Positions 15,593 through 25,282 of a DNA stretch of 64,000 nucleotides are shown here, piece after piece (position 1 is the stretch's first letter; each line of letters starts with the position of its first letter). This DNA is from Burkholderiales bacterium (lineage in GTDB: Bacteria > Pseudomonadota > Gammaproteobacteria > Burkholderiales > Burkholderiaceae_C), in the NCBI GenBank assembly GCA_028868305.1, contig JAGWUS010000011.1:1-64000 (forward strand). The letters are read 5' to 3'. Under the pieces are notes generated by a model. That model was not told where the DNA came from and made no database searches. It worked only from the letters and a program-made list of their open reading frames with translations. The translations under genes were made by a program, and so were the position numbers.

Positions 15593-16491
15593 GACGATTC
15601 CTCTTTGCGGACGGGCGCCGGACGCAGGTCCAGCGCCGGACGCAGCCACAACCACCAGGGAGGCCGCGCCACCACGCCCGGGGTGTCTCTGGCGGCCAGG
15701 TGCACATGGTCCACAGTCACGCGTTGGGTGTCTTCACCGAAGGCCAGCAGCAGGCATTTGTTGGCCATCACATTGATCAGCCGCGGCACACCGCCGCTGT
15801 AATGGGCTATAGCCAGTGCCGCCCGCGGTTTGAAAATGCGGGTATCCACCGTGCTGTCGATGGCGGCCCGGGCAATGCGATGTTCCAGGTAGGAGGGCAC
15901 CCGTCTAGGCAACATGGGGCCCAGGTATTCGCTAAAGGTGATGCGCTGCAACAACTGGCGGATTTCGGGACGGGCCAGTTTGTCGTCCAGATCGGGCTGA
16001 CCCAGCAGCACGAGTTGCAGCAGCTTGCGCTTTTCGGTTTCCAGGTTGGACAGCAGCCGCAGGCTCTCCACCGTGCGCACGGGAATGGCTTGCGCCTCGT
16101 CAACGCACACCAGCACCCTTCGACCAGCGTTGGCATGCTCCAGCAAACAGGTGTGCAGCGCCCCCATGATCTGGTGCCGGCTGACGTTAGGCGCAATGGC
16201 CAAACCCAGTTCAGCGGCCAGCGCCAGCAGCAGGTCTTCTGGGCCCATGTCCGGATTGGGAATGTAGGCGGTGACGAATTCCTGGTGCAGGGTTTTGAGC
16301 AGTTGGCGGCACAGCACCGTCTTGCCACACCCCAGTTCCCCCACCACCTTGACAAAACCTTCGCCACTACGCAGGGCAATCAGCAGCATGTTGAGGGACG
16401 CCTGCGCACCCTCGTGGGGATAAAAGAAGTCCGTGTCCGGTGTGATGGAAAACGGGGCTTCCCTGAGAGAAAAATGCCCCAGATACATCAC
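15589..16491 (-). CDS. mshM: MSHA biogenesis ATPase MshM (ExeA/GspA-like)
   Basis: A 300-residue AAA ATPase beginning YLGHFSLREAPFSITPDTDF, the hallmark of the ExeA/MshM group. Walker A is VVGELGCGKTVLCRQ (about residues 48-62) and Walker B VLVCVDEAQAI (about 125-135), followed by a winged-helix-like end (YSGGVPRLINVMANKCLLLA). It probably helps place the MshL secretin in the peptidoglycan and outer membrane. A start at the second Met (16488) is equally possible and would touch the mshL stop. It overlaps mshN by four bases. Confidence 0.87.
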   Translation of the reverse strand: MMYLGHFSLREAPFSITPDTDFFYPHEGAQASLNMLLIALRSGEGFVKVVGELGCGKTVLCRQLLKTLHQEFVTAYIPNPDMGPEDLLLALAAELGLAIAPNVSRHQIMGALHTCLLEHANAGRRVLVCVDEAQAIPVRTVESLRLLSNLETEKRKLLQLVLLGQPDLDDKLARPEIRQLLQRITFSEYLGPMLPRRVPSYLEHRIARAAIDSTVDTRIFKPRAALAIAHYSGGVPRLINVMANKCLLLAFGEDTQRVTVDHVHLAARDTPGVVARPPWWLWLRPALDLRPAPVRKEESS

Positions 16492-18272
16492 TTGGCCGTC
16501 ACTGCGCCGGGTGAACCGCCTGCGGCACCGCCAACACTGCCGTCGATCTGGATCACCCGGGCGCGGGCGGTATCCATGTCGTCAATCGCAGCACGGGTGC
16601 GCTGGTTCAGAGCTTGCCAATCAGCCGTGGTGCGGATGATGGTGGGCTTGATCAGCACGATCACTTCCTTCTTGCGCCCCGTGACTGCCTTGTTGCCAAA
16701 CAGCGCCGAGAAGATGCCCATGCTGGTGGTGCCAGGCAGGCCGGAGGCGGTACGACTGGACTCCATCTGCATCAGTCCGCCAATGGCGACGATGGAGCCA
16801 TCCTGGATGCGCACCAGCGTATCGGTCTCGTTGACACTGCTGGACGCAACTGGCAAGCGGTAGTTGCCCACGCTGCCCAGATCGATCTGCTTGGTCTTTT
16901 CCGTCACGCTGGTGAGCGACGGATGCACATGCAGGGTCACGCTGGTGCCGTCATCCACCTGCGGTGTGACGTCCAGCGAAATGCCCGAAAAAAACTGGGA
17001 AAGCGACACCGTTGGCATGGTAGTGCTAGTACCCGTCGTGCTGGAAGTTCCAGTTGTGGCGGTTCCTCCCGACACATTGGTCACGAAAAATTCGTCCGTG
17101 CCCACCTTGAGCACCGCCTTCTGGTTGTTGAGCGTGGCAACGCGCGGGCTTGACAGTGTCTGCACGTCACCCTGCGTTTCCAGAAAGCCCAGCACCGCAG
17201 CGAAGTTGGTCGTACTCAGGGCCAGGCCGAACAGGCCACCGCCCGCAGCCACGGACGGTATGGCAACTGCGCCAGGTATGGCCACACCGGTTTGCAGGGC
17301 CGCCTCGGTATTGGCCACGCCGCTGCCCAGCACACCTGTGAGAACGCGGCTGGTGCCATCCGAGCCAAAGGCTGCCCAGTTCACGCCACTCTGGTAACCA
17401 TCACGCAACTCCACCTCGACCACCTTGGCTTCCAGCATGACCTGGCGTTCCACCGCAATCTGGGCTGCCTTGAGAAATTTTTCCACCTGGCGGAGCTCGT
17501 CTGGCATGGCGCGAACCGCCATGATGCCGGCCTGCGGGCTGGTGATAACGCTGCGGCCCTCGCCGTTGCTGACCATGCCCTTGACAGCACCTGCCAGCTC
17601 GGCCCAGAAATCGGTCTTGGAGTATGTGGTTACACGGCTGCTCTCGGGCTGCTGGACGGCGGCGCCCGCTGCACCATTGGCACCCGTCGTAGAACCGCCG
17701 TTGCTGACCTGCCCGCCTCCCGACGACACGCGGGTCTCGCTGTTGCCTGTACGCTGCGCCTGGGGGTAGTTAACAGTAAACACCCGGGTCTGCAGGGTGG
17801 GGGCATAAATGGTGATACGCCGGCCTTCGATCTTGAAGTCGTAGCCATACACATCACGGATGGATTCCAGCGCCTCGGACACTGTGACTCCACGCAAAGT
17901 GACTGACAGCGTGCCTTTGACATCCGGATGCATCAGCATGCTGTAGCGGGTGTCGGCTACGATCGCCAGAAACACATCCCGCGCCTGGGCGTTGTTCACC
18001 AGCAGGTCGATGCGTGGCTCATGAGGCAGAGGCAATGCCGGGGCAGCCGGCTCGGCCAACGCATCACTGACCCGCGCCGGCACCGCCGCTGGCCTGGTGG
18101 CCGGTGCGGCGGGAGCCGCCGGGGGCAACTCGGCACGAATGGCGGAACTTACGTCGGGGGTGCGCAAGGGGCGATCCAGGGAACACCCCCCCAGTGTTGC
18201 GAGCGCCAGCGCAAGGCAGCTCAGGGCCGTTGTACGGCGTGGGGCCAGAGGGGTGATTAAAGAGTACGGCAT
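16488..18272 (-). CDS. mshL: MSHA pilus secretin MshL
   Basis: A 594-residue outer-membrane secretin, the channel through which the pilus leaves the cell. It has a lipoprotein-type signal (LALATLGGC, about residues 23-31). N-terminal N0/STN and N1 domains include VKGTLSVTLRGVTVSEALE. A Gly/Asn linker precedes the secretin domain (LEAKVVEVELRDGYQSGV, LSSPRVATLNNQKAVLKVG, VRIQDGSIVAIGGLM). The C-terminus carries RKKEVIVLIKPTII. The frame is open to 18305, but the Met at 18272 gives a proper signal peptide and lies 11 bases from the mshK stop. Confidence 0.9.
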   Translation of the reverse strand: MPYSLITPLAPRRTTALSCLALALATLGGCSLDRPLRTPDVSSAIRAELPPAAPAAPATRPAAVPARVSDALAEPAAPALPLPHEPRIDLLVNNAQARDVFLAIVADTRYSMLMHPDVKGTLSVTLRGVTVSEALESIRDVYGYDFKIEGRRITIYAPTLQTRVFTVNYPQAQRTGNSETRVSSGGGQVSNGGSTTGANGAAGAAVQQPESSRVTTYSKTDFWAELAGAVKGMVSNGEGRSVITSPQAGIMAVRAMPDELRQVEKFLKAAQIAVERQVMLEAKVVEVELRDGYQSGVNWAAFGSDGTSRVLTGVLGSGVANTEAALQTGVAIPGAVAIPSVAAGGGLFGLALSTTNFAAVLGFLETQGDVQTLSSPRVATLNNQKAVLKVGTDEFFVTNVSGGTATTGTSSTTGTSTTMPTVSLSQFFSGISLDVTPQVDDGTSVTLHVHPSLTSVTEKTKQIDLGSVGNYRLPVASSSVNETDTLVRIQDGSIVAIGGLMQMESSRTASGLPGTTSMGIFSALFGNKAVTGRKKEVIVLIKPTIIRTTADWQALNQRTRAAIDDMDTARARVIQIDGSVGGAAGGSPGAVTAK

Positions 18273-18283
18273 GGTGCAAGACC

Positions 18284-18736
18284 TCACGGTTGGGCGCCTG
18301 CGCACGGAACGGCTTTGGGCGAGGTGGAACTGGATGATAAAGACGGTCTTACCGGTTTTTTTAGTACGGCAGCACAGTCGACAGCAGGTCGGGACTCGCG
18401 GCGCTGTATGCCCGCGAAGCGGGGAAACTTGCGCAACTCCGTGCCCTGACGCAGCCAGACTTCGGTTTCAGAGATGCGCTCGATGCGGAACTTGCCCAGC
18501 ATCTGGCCCACGCCATACAGTCGGGTGCCATGCACCAGCAGAGGTTTGCCACCACGGACCACGACAGCCACACCTTCCTCACTGAAGGGCACCTCGGACA
18601 GGGGCGCACCATCGGGACCGGCTACTGCACTGGGTGGTGGCTGGGTTGGATCGCGCAGGGCCTGCGCCGGCACAGCAATGCACAAGCCGGCGCCAGCCAG
18701 CAGGACCGCCACGCGCATCCAAAGATTGCGATTCAT
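18284..18736 (-). CDS. mshK: MSHA biogenesis protein MshK
   Basis: A 150-residue exported protein with a signal peptide ending in VPAQA (about residue 26). The mature start is LRDPTQPP, as in MshK and PilP-like pilotins. The core GVAVVVRGGKPLLVHGTRLYGVGQ ... IERISETEVWLRQGTELRKF is the short beta-domain of the family. It probably supports the secretin. Its start overlaps mshJ by four bases. The C-terminal 35 residues are Ser/Pro-rich and look unstructured. Confidence 0.78.
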   Translation of the reverse strand: MNRNLWMRVAVLLAGAGLCIAVPAQALRDPTQPPPSAVAGPDGAPLSEVPFSEEGVAVVVRGGKPLLVHGTRLYGVGQMLGKFRIERISETEVWLRQGTELRKFPRFAGIQRRESRPAVDCAAVLKKPVRPSLSSSSTSPKAVPCAGAQP

Positions 18737-19359
18737 GGCTGCACCCCCAGCACATGGACTTGGAGGGTGAGTTCTGGAGGCTGCTGTTCGCCCTTGAGGG
18801 TGAGCGTGCCCCAGCGCAGCGCGGGCATGGCCGACTCCAGGCTTTTGACATAGCGCACCAGCTCCGGATAACTACCCGCAACGCGCAGCTCCAGCCCGCG
18901 CTTGCTCATACCGGCCGGCAGCACGGCAGACGCACTGCCTGTGGCGGCCTCGGGTTTCAGTGTGGTCAGACCCAGCAGGGTCAATCCCGCCTGGCGGCGC
19001 AACAGTTGCACCAGCACCTGTTCGAGTTCTGGACCATTCTGAACCAGCGGTACCAGGGTCTTGATGTCGGCATTCAGGGCATCCAGACGGGCATCGGAAG
19101 CGGCGATCTCGGCACGCAACGCCACGCTGGGATCCTCCGACCGGGCAATCGATTTGAGCTCGACACGCAGGCGTTCTAGCTCGGCTCTTTGTGAAGCAAA
19201 ACGCTGCGTGAGCAGCTTGTATTGCGTTTGCACGGGCGAAAGCCACAGCGTATCAGCCAGCGCCAGCGTGCATGCAATCAGCGAGATGAACAGAAACACC
19301 CGCTCGCGCAGGCTCAGTGCGTCAATACGTTCCAGGAGCCGTATCCACTGCTGCTTCAT
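18733..19359 (-). CDS. mshJ: MSHA biogenesis protein MshJ (PilO-like)
   Basis: A 208-residue bitopic inner-membrane protein. The start MKQQWIRLLERIDALSLRER is characteristic of MshJ, and one membrane helix (about residues 22-41) follows. A coiled coil (LLTQRFASQRAELERLRVEL) leads to a ferredoxin-like periplasmic domain (GMSKRGLELRVAGSYPELVRY). It corresponds to PilO and is expected to pair with the PilN-like product encoded just upstream, with which it overlaps by four bases. Confidence 0.82.
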   Translation of the reverse strand: MKQQWIRLLERIDALSLRERVFLFISLIACTLALADTLWLSPVQTQYKLLTQRFASQRAELERLRVELKSIARSEDPSVALRAEIAASDARLDALNADIKTLVPLVQNGPELEQVLVQLLRRQAGLTLLGLTTLKPEAATGSASAVLPAGMSKRGLELRVAGSYPELVRYVKSLESAMPALRWGTLTLKGEQQPPELTLQVHVLGVQP

Positions 19360-20036
19360 GGCTGGGTCCCCGCTGTCTTACCCGCAGGCTCCAGATTGAC
19401 CAGACTGAAAGACCAGATCGCACGCGGAGACCGGCCCGTCTGCGCTGCGGCATTGTTGGCGCTGGCGGGCACAGAGACCTTGGCTACCGCCGTGTTCTCC
19501 ACCGTCACGGTACTGAGCTTGAGATCGCGCATCAGCGGGCTGGCCCCCAGCTTAGCCACCCATTCATTCAGTGCAGCGGGCTCCAGCGTGAAACCTGCCA
19601 CCTCAAAACGGGCGGTGTCCACCTTAACTGAAGTTACCCATATGGGAGCGGGAATGCTTCGCGCTACCAATAGCAGGCGGTCAGAGTGGCCTTCACCGGT
19701 TTTGAACATGCCTTGCTGTACTTCCAGCAACACTTTTTCGCGCTGAAGCACCGCGGTGCGGCGCTCCTGCGCCAGTTGCACCAGGGCAGGGTCTATCGGC
19801 GCTGCATTGGCCCGGCTTTGCAATATGGCGGTTTGCAGGGCCTTGATTTCATCGGACTGTGCTTCCAGCGTCTGGCGGTACCCCTCCGCCGAACGCCCGA
19901 TGCTGCCAACACCCATGGCGCCCAGGACTCCGCCCACGACCAGGAAAACGCCCAGCGCAGGCAGCATGGTGCGCGCAGTGAACCGCTGCCTTTGCGTCTT
20001 GACAATTCCGGTACAGAGATTGATTTGCTGGGCCAT
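19356..20036 (-). CDS. PilN-like fimbrial assembly protein (MshI2 position)
   Basis: A 226-residue bitopic protein. A short cytoplasmic N-terminus (QQINLCTGIVKTQRQRF), the PilM/MshI-binding type of segment, precedes a helix near residues 25-46. A coiled coil and a small alpha/beta periplasmic domain follow (IPAPIWVTSVKVDTARFEV). Position and topology fit the PilN-like partner encoded after mshI in MSHA loci (often called mshI2). It lies 9 bases after mshI and overlaps mshJ. Confidence 0.72.
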   Translation of the reverse strand: MAQQINLCTGIVKTQRQRFTARTMLPALGVFLVVGGVLGAMGVGSIGRSAEGYRQTLEAQSDEIKALQTAILQSRANAAPIDPALVQLAQERRTAVLQREKVLLEVQQGMFKTGEGHSDRLLLVARSIPAPIWVTSVKVDTARFEVAGFTLEPAALNEWVAKLGASPLMRDLKLSTVTVENTAVAKVSVPASANNAAAQTGRSPRAIWSFSLVNLEPAGKTAGTQP

Positions 20037-20045
20037 GGCCGTCCG

Positions 20046-21089
20046 TCAGTCGCGTAAAAAAGCGCCCAGCAGGGGCAGGCAATAGGCCCGGTCCTGGGGC
20101 AGGCCCTGCACGCCCGGGAAGAGCGCATCCACCGAGATCACCGTTACCGTCTGGCCGGTTTCACGTGCCAGCCAGTTGGCCAGTTCGGCAGACCGCTCGC
20201 CGGCGTAAACGCGCAGACCATTCAAGGGCTTGCCGGACCAAGTGCGGTCCCACAGGTCCAGTGAACGCTGAATTTCCACCACCAGGCGCTGCACTCGGTC
20301 AGCGTCATTGCCAGCCAGTGATGCACCCGACTGGTACTCTATGCCCAGACCCGTACTATCCGGGCTGTAATCGGGCACGTACTCGCTCACCGGTGTGAAA
20401 GCCTCCGCGGCAACGGCCTCACCTCCCTGCCCCCAGGTCATGGACATGAAACCCGCCGGCAAATCGAGCCTGCGGGTGTAGTACAACTCCCCTTTGGCGC
20501 TAATAGTCAGCACGGCCTGGCGTTCATCGGTGACGAGCAAAACCGCTTCGGCACGCTCGGCCATGCCAGCACGTTGCGCCAGCGCACTTTGCAGGTTGCG
20601 CTGGGCCATTTCCTGGATATCGATCACCGTCACGGGCCACTGCATAGCGTCCGCCAGGGCCATGACTTCGCGCACCACCGCATTGGCTGCGGTGACCACA
20701 AACATCTGGCCCGAGGACTTGTCATGCCCATCGCCGACATACACCACGTCCAACGTGATGTCGTCAATGTGGATGTCCACCATTTCGCGGATCTGGTAGC
20801 GGGCGGCAGACCGCATTTCTTCTGGCGCTACGGCGGGCGCCGCTGTTTGCAGCACCTGGCACTGCTCGGGCCGCAGCATAACGCTGGCATTGAGCCCGCC
20901 CAAACCTTGGGCCTTGAGACGATCGATAAACTCATCACGCGTGTCCGTGCCCTGACGCTCCACACCCACCTGGCCAACTTCGATCTGCCCGCCAGAAACC
21001 ATCCTGGCCCGGACATAGGCAAGGGTCTGGCCCGACCAGGACACAACCAGCTGATCCTGCGAACTGACACGGCTCCAGGGCCACCGCAT
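20046..21089 (-). CDS. mshI: MSHA biogenesis protein MshI (PilM-like)
   Basis: A 347-residue cytoplasmic actin-like-fold protein of the PilM group, which forms the inner-membrane platform with PilN/PilO-like proteins. Visible are an N-terminal SWSGQTLAYVRARMVSGGQI, then ASVMLRPEQCQVLQTAAPAV and PEEMRSAARYQIREMVDIHI, a pattern shared by MshI proteins, and a later QSALAQRAGMAERAEAVLLV. It is separated from mshQ upstream by about 130 bases that contain an intergenic repeat, so a new promoter may start here. This marks the joint where the usual msh gene order is permuted. Confidence 0.82.
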   Translation of the reverse strand: MRWPWSRVSSQDQLVVSWSGQTLAYVRARMVSGGQIEVGQVGVERQGTDTRDEFIDRLKAQGLGGLNASVMLRPEQCQVLQTAAPAVAPEEMRSAARYQIREMVDIHIDDITLDVVYVGDGHDKSSGQMFVVTAANAVVREVMALADAMQWPVTVIDIQEMAQRNLQSALAQRAGMAERAEAVLLVTDERQAVLTISAKGELYYTRRLDLPAGFMSMTWGQGGEAVAAEAFTPVSEYVPDYSPDSTGLGIEYQSGASLAGNDADRVQRLVVEIQRSLDLWDRTWSGKPLNGLRVYAGERSAELANWLARETGQTVTVISVDALFPGVQGLPQDRAYCLPLLGAFLRD

Positions 21090-21169
21090 GGCTAGCGCGC
21101 CTCCCGCGAGGAATGGGTGGTGGTGACGGCCGGAACTTGGTTCATGGAGTCGAACAGGAAGCCTCTTGA

Positions 21170-21230
21170 TTTTGCTCTCATTTTAATAGCTTATCGTGCA
21201 CGGTGGGTAAAGGCTGGGTCAATAATTTTC
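21170..21230. repeat. Dispersed intergenic repeat, copy 2
   Basis: GCTCTCATTTTAATAGCTTA, then CGTGCACGG, and TAAAGGCTGGGTCAATAATT match the architecture of the other copies. It lies at the joint between mshQ and mshI and overlaps the last codons of mshQ. Confidence 0.45.
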
Positions 21231-24200
21231 ACGTCGATAAATCAGGGGACTCTTGTAAATGCCGAAATTGGCACGTGCCACCGGATTGCCTGTAGCGCCC
21301 GTCCAGGGGAATCTGAGCCATGGCGCGCCTACAGACGTTGCGGTGGCGCCAGGTGCACCGGTTGCAGTGCATTGCTTGCCTGCGGCTGTTCCATCCAGAT
21401 TCACAGAAACACACAAGTTCCCACTTGATGTGGGCTTGCCCAGCGTAACGATCCATGGTGACACAAAAGGACCAACCCCCGTGGCAGTCACCGACAGTGC
21501 CGTTATGCAGGACGCCACAGGCGCCGTGCAAGCTGATGCCGTGGTCGTGAAGGCAAAGTTTCCAGAGATCAGGCGGGTGCAGGTATCGACATAGCTGCCG
21601 GTTGCTACTCGCCAGCCCGGTGAGGTCGCCGTGTCGTAGTACTCAACTCGGGTCGTCAGCGGTAACGCAAGCTGTTCGGACCCATATGCATTCGGTAACA
21701 CCAGCCTTCCGCTGACAATCGTCGCGGTGGCTTCACTTCCGACGCTGGAATCAATTCCATCTGCACCCACAGGCTCCGCTGCCCGCAATTTGATAGCCAA
21801 CGGAACTGTTGCATAGCTTGCAAAAGTGTAGGTTGGCGATGCATTGCCGACGCCAGCGGAGAAACTGGCCGCGCCCACCACATTGCCGGAGAGCAGGCCC
21901 AAGGCAGATGCATTGGCATCACTCAGCGTGACCTGCCGTGCGTAGGCGCCGGTGTAATTCGGTGTAACCGCTGTTCCGGAGCCGTCCATGGCACCTACAG
22001 CTACCACCGTGATAGGTTGCCCCGAGTAAGTGAAAGTGCCGCAGCCTTGTGTGGTCAACACGGTGTTGAAGTTCCTGGGTGAAAAACGCCCCAGGATTGC
22101 GCTTTGTCCCGTAATCGCCTGCGCAAAGTAGGTGCCTGCCGCAGATATTCTCAAAACACCGGACTGGCTCCAGGTCTGGGACGCAGTGGTGTTGGATCCA
22201 GCCGCCAATGTGATGGCTGTAATGCCCAGTGCGCCAGTACTGCCACCTACAGGGCCGGCGAGGCCCGGACTCAGCGTCACGGCGCCGCTGTAACTGGGCG
22301 CCACCGGGTTGTCGGTCAAATCGGTGTCGCCGTCTACCGTCCAAAGAGCAGCAGTCACCGTGGTTCCAAAACCGGCACCGGCACCACCCAATCGGGTGGA
22401 AGGACCGGCAACCGCGTCACAACCAGCGCTGGGTGACGCCGCACAGGCAGTCTGCACTGCATTGCCGGCTTTGACGCTATTGGCCGACACGCCAAATCCA
22501 ACGGGCACGGAAGTCACTGTTGAATTTCCCGTAAGCGTCAACGCAGGAGACGTCGATGTTGCCGCAGCGTCCAGCGTGGCATTGAAGGTGAACTGCCCCG
22601 TGTCCACATGCTTGAGCCATACGGTGGTGGTTGCTGTGTTGTCAAACGCCAGGCCTGTAACTGTATTGGAGCCAGGAATCGCTGTAGGCGTGTACACATA
22701 GCTGCCTGCCTGGACGTTTGCGGCCTGCGGAGCGCCCCCAACCGTCACCGATGCGGAGGTTGAAGTACTGGCAAAACTGCTCGGGTTCCCTGGCACGGAC
22801 CACAGCTTAAGGCCGGTTGCAGCCAGATTCTGAATCGGCGCGCAGGCAGCGCCCGGGGTTGCGCCAGTCGCTTGTACGGCCTGCACTGTGACCGCCGTCG
22901 GCTTACCGCCGGTAACGATTCCTGAATTGGGCACAGTCAAGACCAATCCACCATTGGCAGACGTCCATTGACACGAACCCGCCACGCCATTGCACTTGGT
23001 CGCCCCCGGAATGACAACCGGTATGCCGTTCCCCGTGACACCGAGGGTGGTTATACCGCTAGCCGCATTAAAGGACTTGGTGGCACTGGACTGGCCATAG
23101 CCAATGGTGATGGTTGCCCCACCCGATGCTGGGTCCCAGAGTGTGGCCACGCCGGTTGACGACAGGGTTGCCTGCAATCCGCCGGTATACAGATTTCCGG
23201 CAGTACAGGCCGCGTCACCGCAGGCAACCACCTTCATGGTGGCCGCCGCGCAGGCGTTGCCCGACCAAGTGGCGGGTTGCAGCTCAAGGTGATCAATCTT
23301 GTAGGTGTTGCAGGCACGGGTCAGTGCGCTGATGCTGAGCACCTGCGCCTGAATCAGCTCCGAGTTGTAGAAACGCAATTCATCAATAGTTCCATTAGCG
23401 GAATTCACTGTGCCCTTGGTTCCGGTGAAGCCCGACGGGTTGTCGCCTGCATGCACATAATCCAGAGCCGTACTTAACGTGCCGGCGCTGGTGAAGGTGG
23501 CAGACGTTGCCGCACCACCGTTCACAAAGATCTGCAAATGGTCACTTCCCGCGGTAGGCAGTGCATTGAAGTTCCAGCTGATGGCAATATGTGTCCACGT
23601 GTTGGCAGCAATTGCCAGTGCCGAAGTTTCCACTGATCGCAGTGCGCCGGTACTGTCAGTCACTTCAAAAAACAGAGTTCCCGTTGCAGTCTTGGTCAGG
23701 TAAAACCATTGGCCCGACACGCTGCCGGCATCTATGATCTGCGCTGCGGGTGAGCCCACCCAGGCCTGAGCGGACTTGTACCAGAGCATCACGGTGCCCT
23801 GGCCCGTCATGTTGACACCTGCATCTGAAAACTTGACACCGGTCTTGATGGCATCGACGGCTCCCGCCGTCGTATTGGACGCAATGCTGGCCCCTCGGCA
23901 TACCTTGCCGGACGACGTGGTCTGCGTGGACCCCAGCGCCGAACCCGGACGGAGATTGCCGTTGGAATCCTGCACCTGCCCGGCAGTCGAAGGACTCCAG
24001 GCACCCTCCTCAAAGCGGTACTCGGCCAGTGGGTTTGCCGAAGGAACATAGAAAAGAATGGCGGTTGGAGCCCCGGGCTCGGATGCTGCGCCAAATGTCA
24101 GCACCGTATAGTCGGCATTGGTCAACTGCCAGCCAATCTGCGCTTTGCCCGTACCGCCATGCACGATGGTCTTGTACTGGTAAACGAAACTTCCGTCTTC

Positions 24201-24890
24201 GTTAAGAATGATCTGAAATGTAAAAGAGCCACTGGTGTTGGAAGCAGTCACCCATTCAGGAACGTTTACCCAGCTCACAACAAACTGTCGATTGGGAGCG
24301 GCACCAATACTCGCGTAACTGATGTAGCAAGTCGCAATACTTGTGCAGGTCGTTTTCGACCCAGCCGATGGGTAGTTGGGCTTGTCCACCAGATTGGTGG
24401 GGTCCAAATCAACGCCAAACGCCTTCATGGTGTTATTCATGTTGGCATCAGGATAGGTATAGGTGTAAGTCTGTGGTGGTCCCACACTGGCAGTCCCAGC
24501 GCCGCAATTGGCATTGTTGAACTGTATGCGTCCGTTGGATTCAATCCGCAAACTGTTGTAACTGGTCACGCCATACACAAAATTCCAACCGATCGGAATG
24601 ACATCGCTGATCGTGTCGTCCAGCGTCGGCGGCGCAGTCCCGCAGCTATTGAACTTGTAGGGCGCAGTGTTGTAACCCACTTTGGTGTGGGCTGACGGAT
24701 CTATCCAGTTGTAGGTGGTCGTGGAATTGGTGTAGGTGGCCGCGTGGATTTCAGCACCAGCAAGCAAGCACCAGACAATAGCCAGCAGACATTGCAGCGC
24801 GCTTCTGAAACGCCGAACTCGGCTTGCGCCAAGTATTGAAATTCGGCAAGCAACATCCGTGGTGCACATTGTGCTTCTGGTCTCGCTCAT
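21219..24890 (-). CDS. mshQ: Large MshQ-type pilus-associated adhesin (LamG and DUF6701)
   Basis: A 1223-residue surface protein. It has a signal peptide (about residues 30-50, LLAIVWCLLAGAEIHA). An N-terminal beta domain contains PIGWNFVYGVTSYNSLRIES and FVVSWVNVPEW. A concanavalin/LamG-like domain (about 300-500) includes VMLWYKSAQAWVGSP and WTHIAISWNF. A C-terminal half is rich in T, S, G and A with Cys pairs and ends in a DUF6701-like region (FSPRNFNTVLTTQGCGTFTYSG, then LPNAYGSEQLALPL). MshQ proteins sit at the end of MSHA loci and are suspected tip adhesins. Here mshQ is followed by mshI, not by the end of the cluster. Confidence 0.82.
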   Translation of the reverse strand: MSETRSTMCTTDVACRISILGASRVRRFRSALQCLLAIVWCLLAGAEIHAATYTNSTTTYNWIDPSAHTKVGYNTAPYKFNSCGTAPPTLDDTISDVIPIGWNFVYGVTSYNSLRIESNGRIQFNNANCGAGTASVGPPQTYTYTYPDANMNNTMKAFGVDLDPTNLVDKPNYPSAGSKTTCTSIATCYISYASIGAAPNRQFVVSWVNVPEWVTASNTSGSFTFQIILNEDGSFVYQYKTIVHGGTGKAQIGWQLTNADYTVLTFGAASEPGAPTAILFYVPSANPLAEYRFEEGAWSPSTAGQVQDSNGNLRPGSALGSTQTTSSGKVCRGASIASNTTAGAVDAIKTGVKFSDAGVNMTGQGTVMLWYKSAQAWVGSPAAQIIDAGSVSGQWFYLTKTATGTLFFEVTDSTGALRSVETSALAIAANTWTHIAISWNFNALPTAGSDHLQIFVNGGAATSATFTSAGTLSTALDYVHAGDNPSGFTGTKGTVNSANGTIDELRFYNSELIQAQVLSISALTRACNTYKIDHLELQPATWSGNACAAATMKVVACGDAACTAGNLYTGGLQATLSSTGVATLWDPASGGATITIGYGQSSATKSFNAASGITTLGVTGNGIPVVIPGATKCNGVAGSCQWTSANGGLVLTVPNSGIVTGGKPTAVTVQAVQATGATPGAACAPIQNLAATGLKLWSVPGNPSSFASTSTSASVTVGGAPQAANVQAGSYVYTPTAIPGSNTVTGLAFDNTATTTVWLKHVDTGQFTFNATLDAAATSTSPALTLTGNSTVTSVPVGFGVSANSVKAGNAVQTACAASPSAGCDAVAGPSTRLGGAGAGFGTTVTAALWTVDGDTDLTDNPVAPSYSGAVTLSPGLAGPVGGSTGALGITAITLAAGSNTTASQTWSQSGVLRISAAGTYFAQAITGQSAILGRFSPRNFNTVLTTQGCGTFTYSGQPITVVAVGAMDGSGTAVTPNYTGAYARQVTLSDANASALGLLSGNVVGAASFSAGVGNASPTYTFASYATVPLAIKLRAAEPVGADGIDSSVGSEATATIVSGRLVLPNAYGSEQLALPLTTRVEYYDTATSPGWRVATGSYVDTCTRLISGNFAFTTTASACTAPVASCITALSVTATGVGPFVSPWIVTLGKPTSSGNLCVSVNLDGTAAGKQCTATGAPGATATSVGAPWLRFPWTGATGNPVARANFGIYKSPLIYRRENY

Positions 24891-24892
24891 GG

Positions 24893-25282
24893 CTATTTCT
24901 CCAGTGTCGCAGAGACACTGCGCTCAATATAGCTCACGGAACCCGCTGCCCCGGTGCTGGCTATTGCTGTCAGTTGAATGAGTTTTACCGACGCTGCCGC
25001 TTCGGCATAGGTAGCCAGATTGCAACTCACGGTCACGGTGAATTCGTCAACCGCAAAAGGCGTGGACGAAGGACAGGTCGACGACGCGTTGGCACTGGCA
25101 AGCCCCCATTCCAGACCCGCTCGCGCTGCCCAGTACGCTTTGGTTCCCTGCAAGTCCTGCGCAGAAGTGAGTTGCTGTGTATTGGAAAATGAGACCATGA
25201 ATGCGCCCATCGCCGCCAGGATCACCACCAGAAAGATGGCGGCAACGGCAGCAAAACCATGTTGAATACGCCAGGCATTCAT
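24893..25282 (-). CDS. mshP: MSHA pilin-like protein MshP
   Basis: A 129-residue PilX/MshP-type minor pilin. A short N-terminus is followed by a long hydrophobic helix GFAAVAAIFLVVILAAMGAF and the small loop SFSNTQQLTSAQDLQGTKAY, then WAARAGLEWGL, typical of MshP. One Cys pair is visible (CPSS, CNLA). It overlaps mshO by four bases and ends two bases before mshQ. Confidence 0.82.
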   Translation of the reverse strand: MNAWRIQHGFAAVAAIFLVVILAAMGAFMVSFSNTQQLTSAQDLQGTKAYWAARAGLEWGLASANASSTCPSSTPFAVDEFTVTVSCNLATYAEAAASVKLIQLTAIASTGAAGSVSYIERSVSATLEK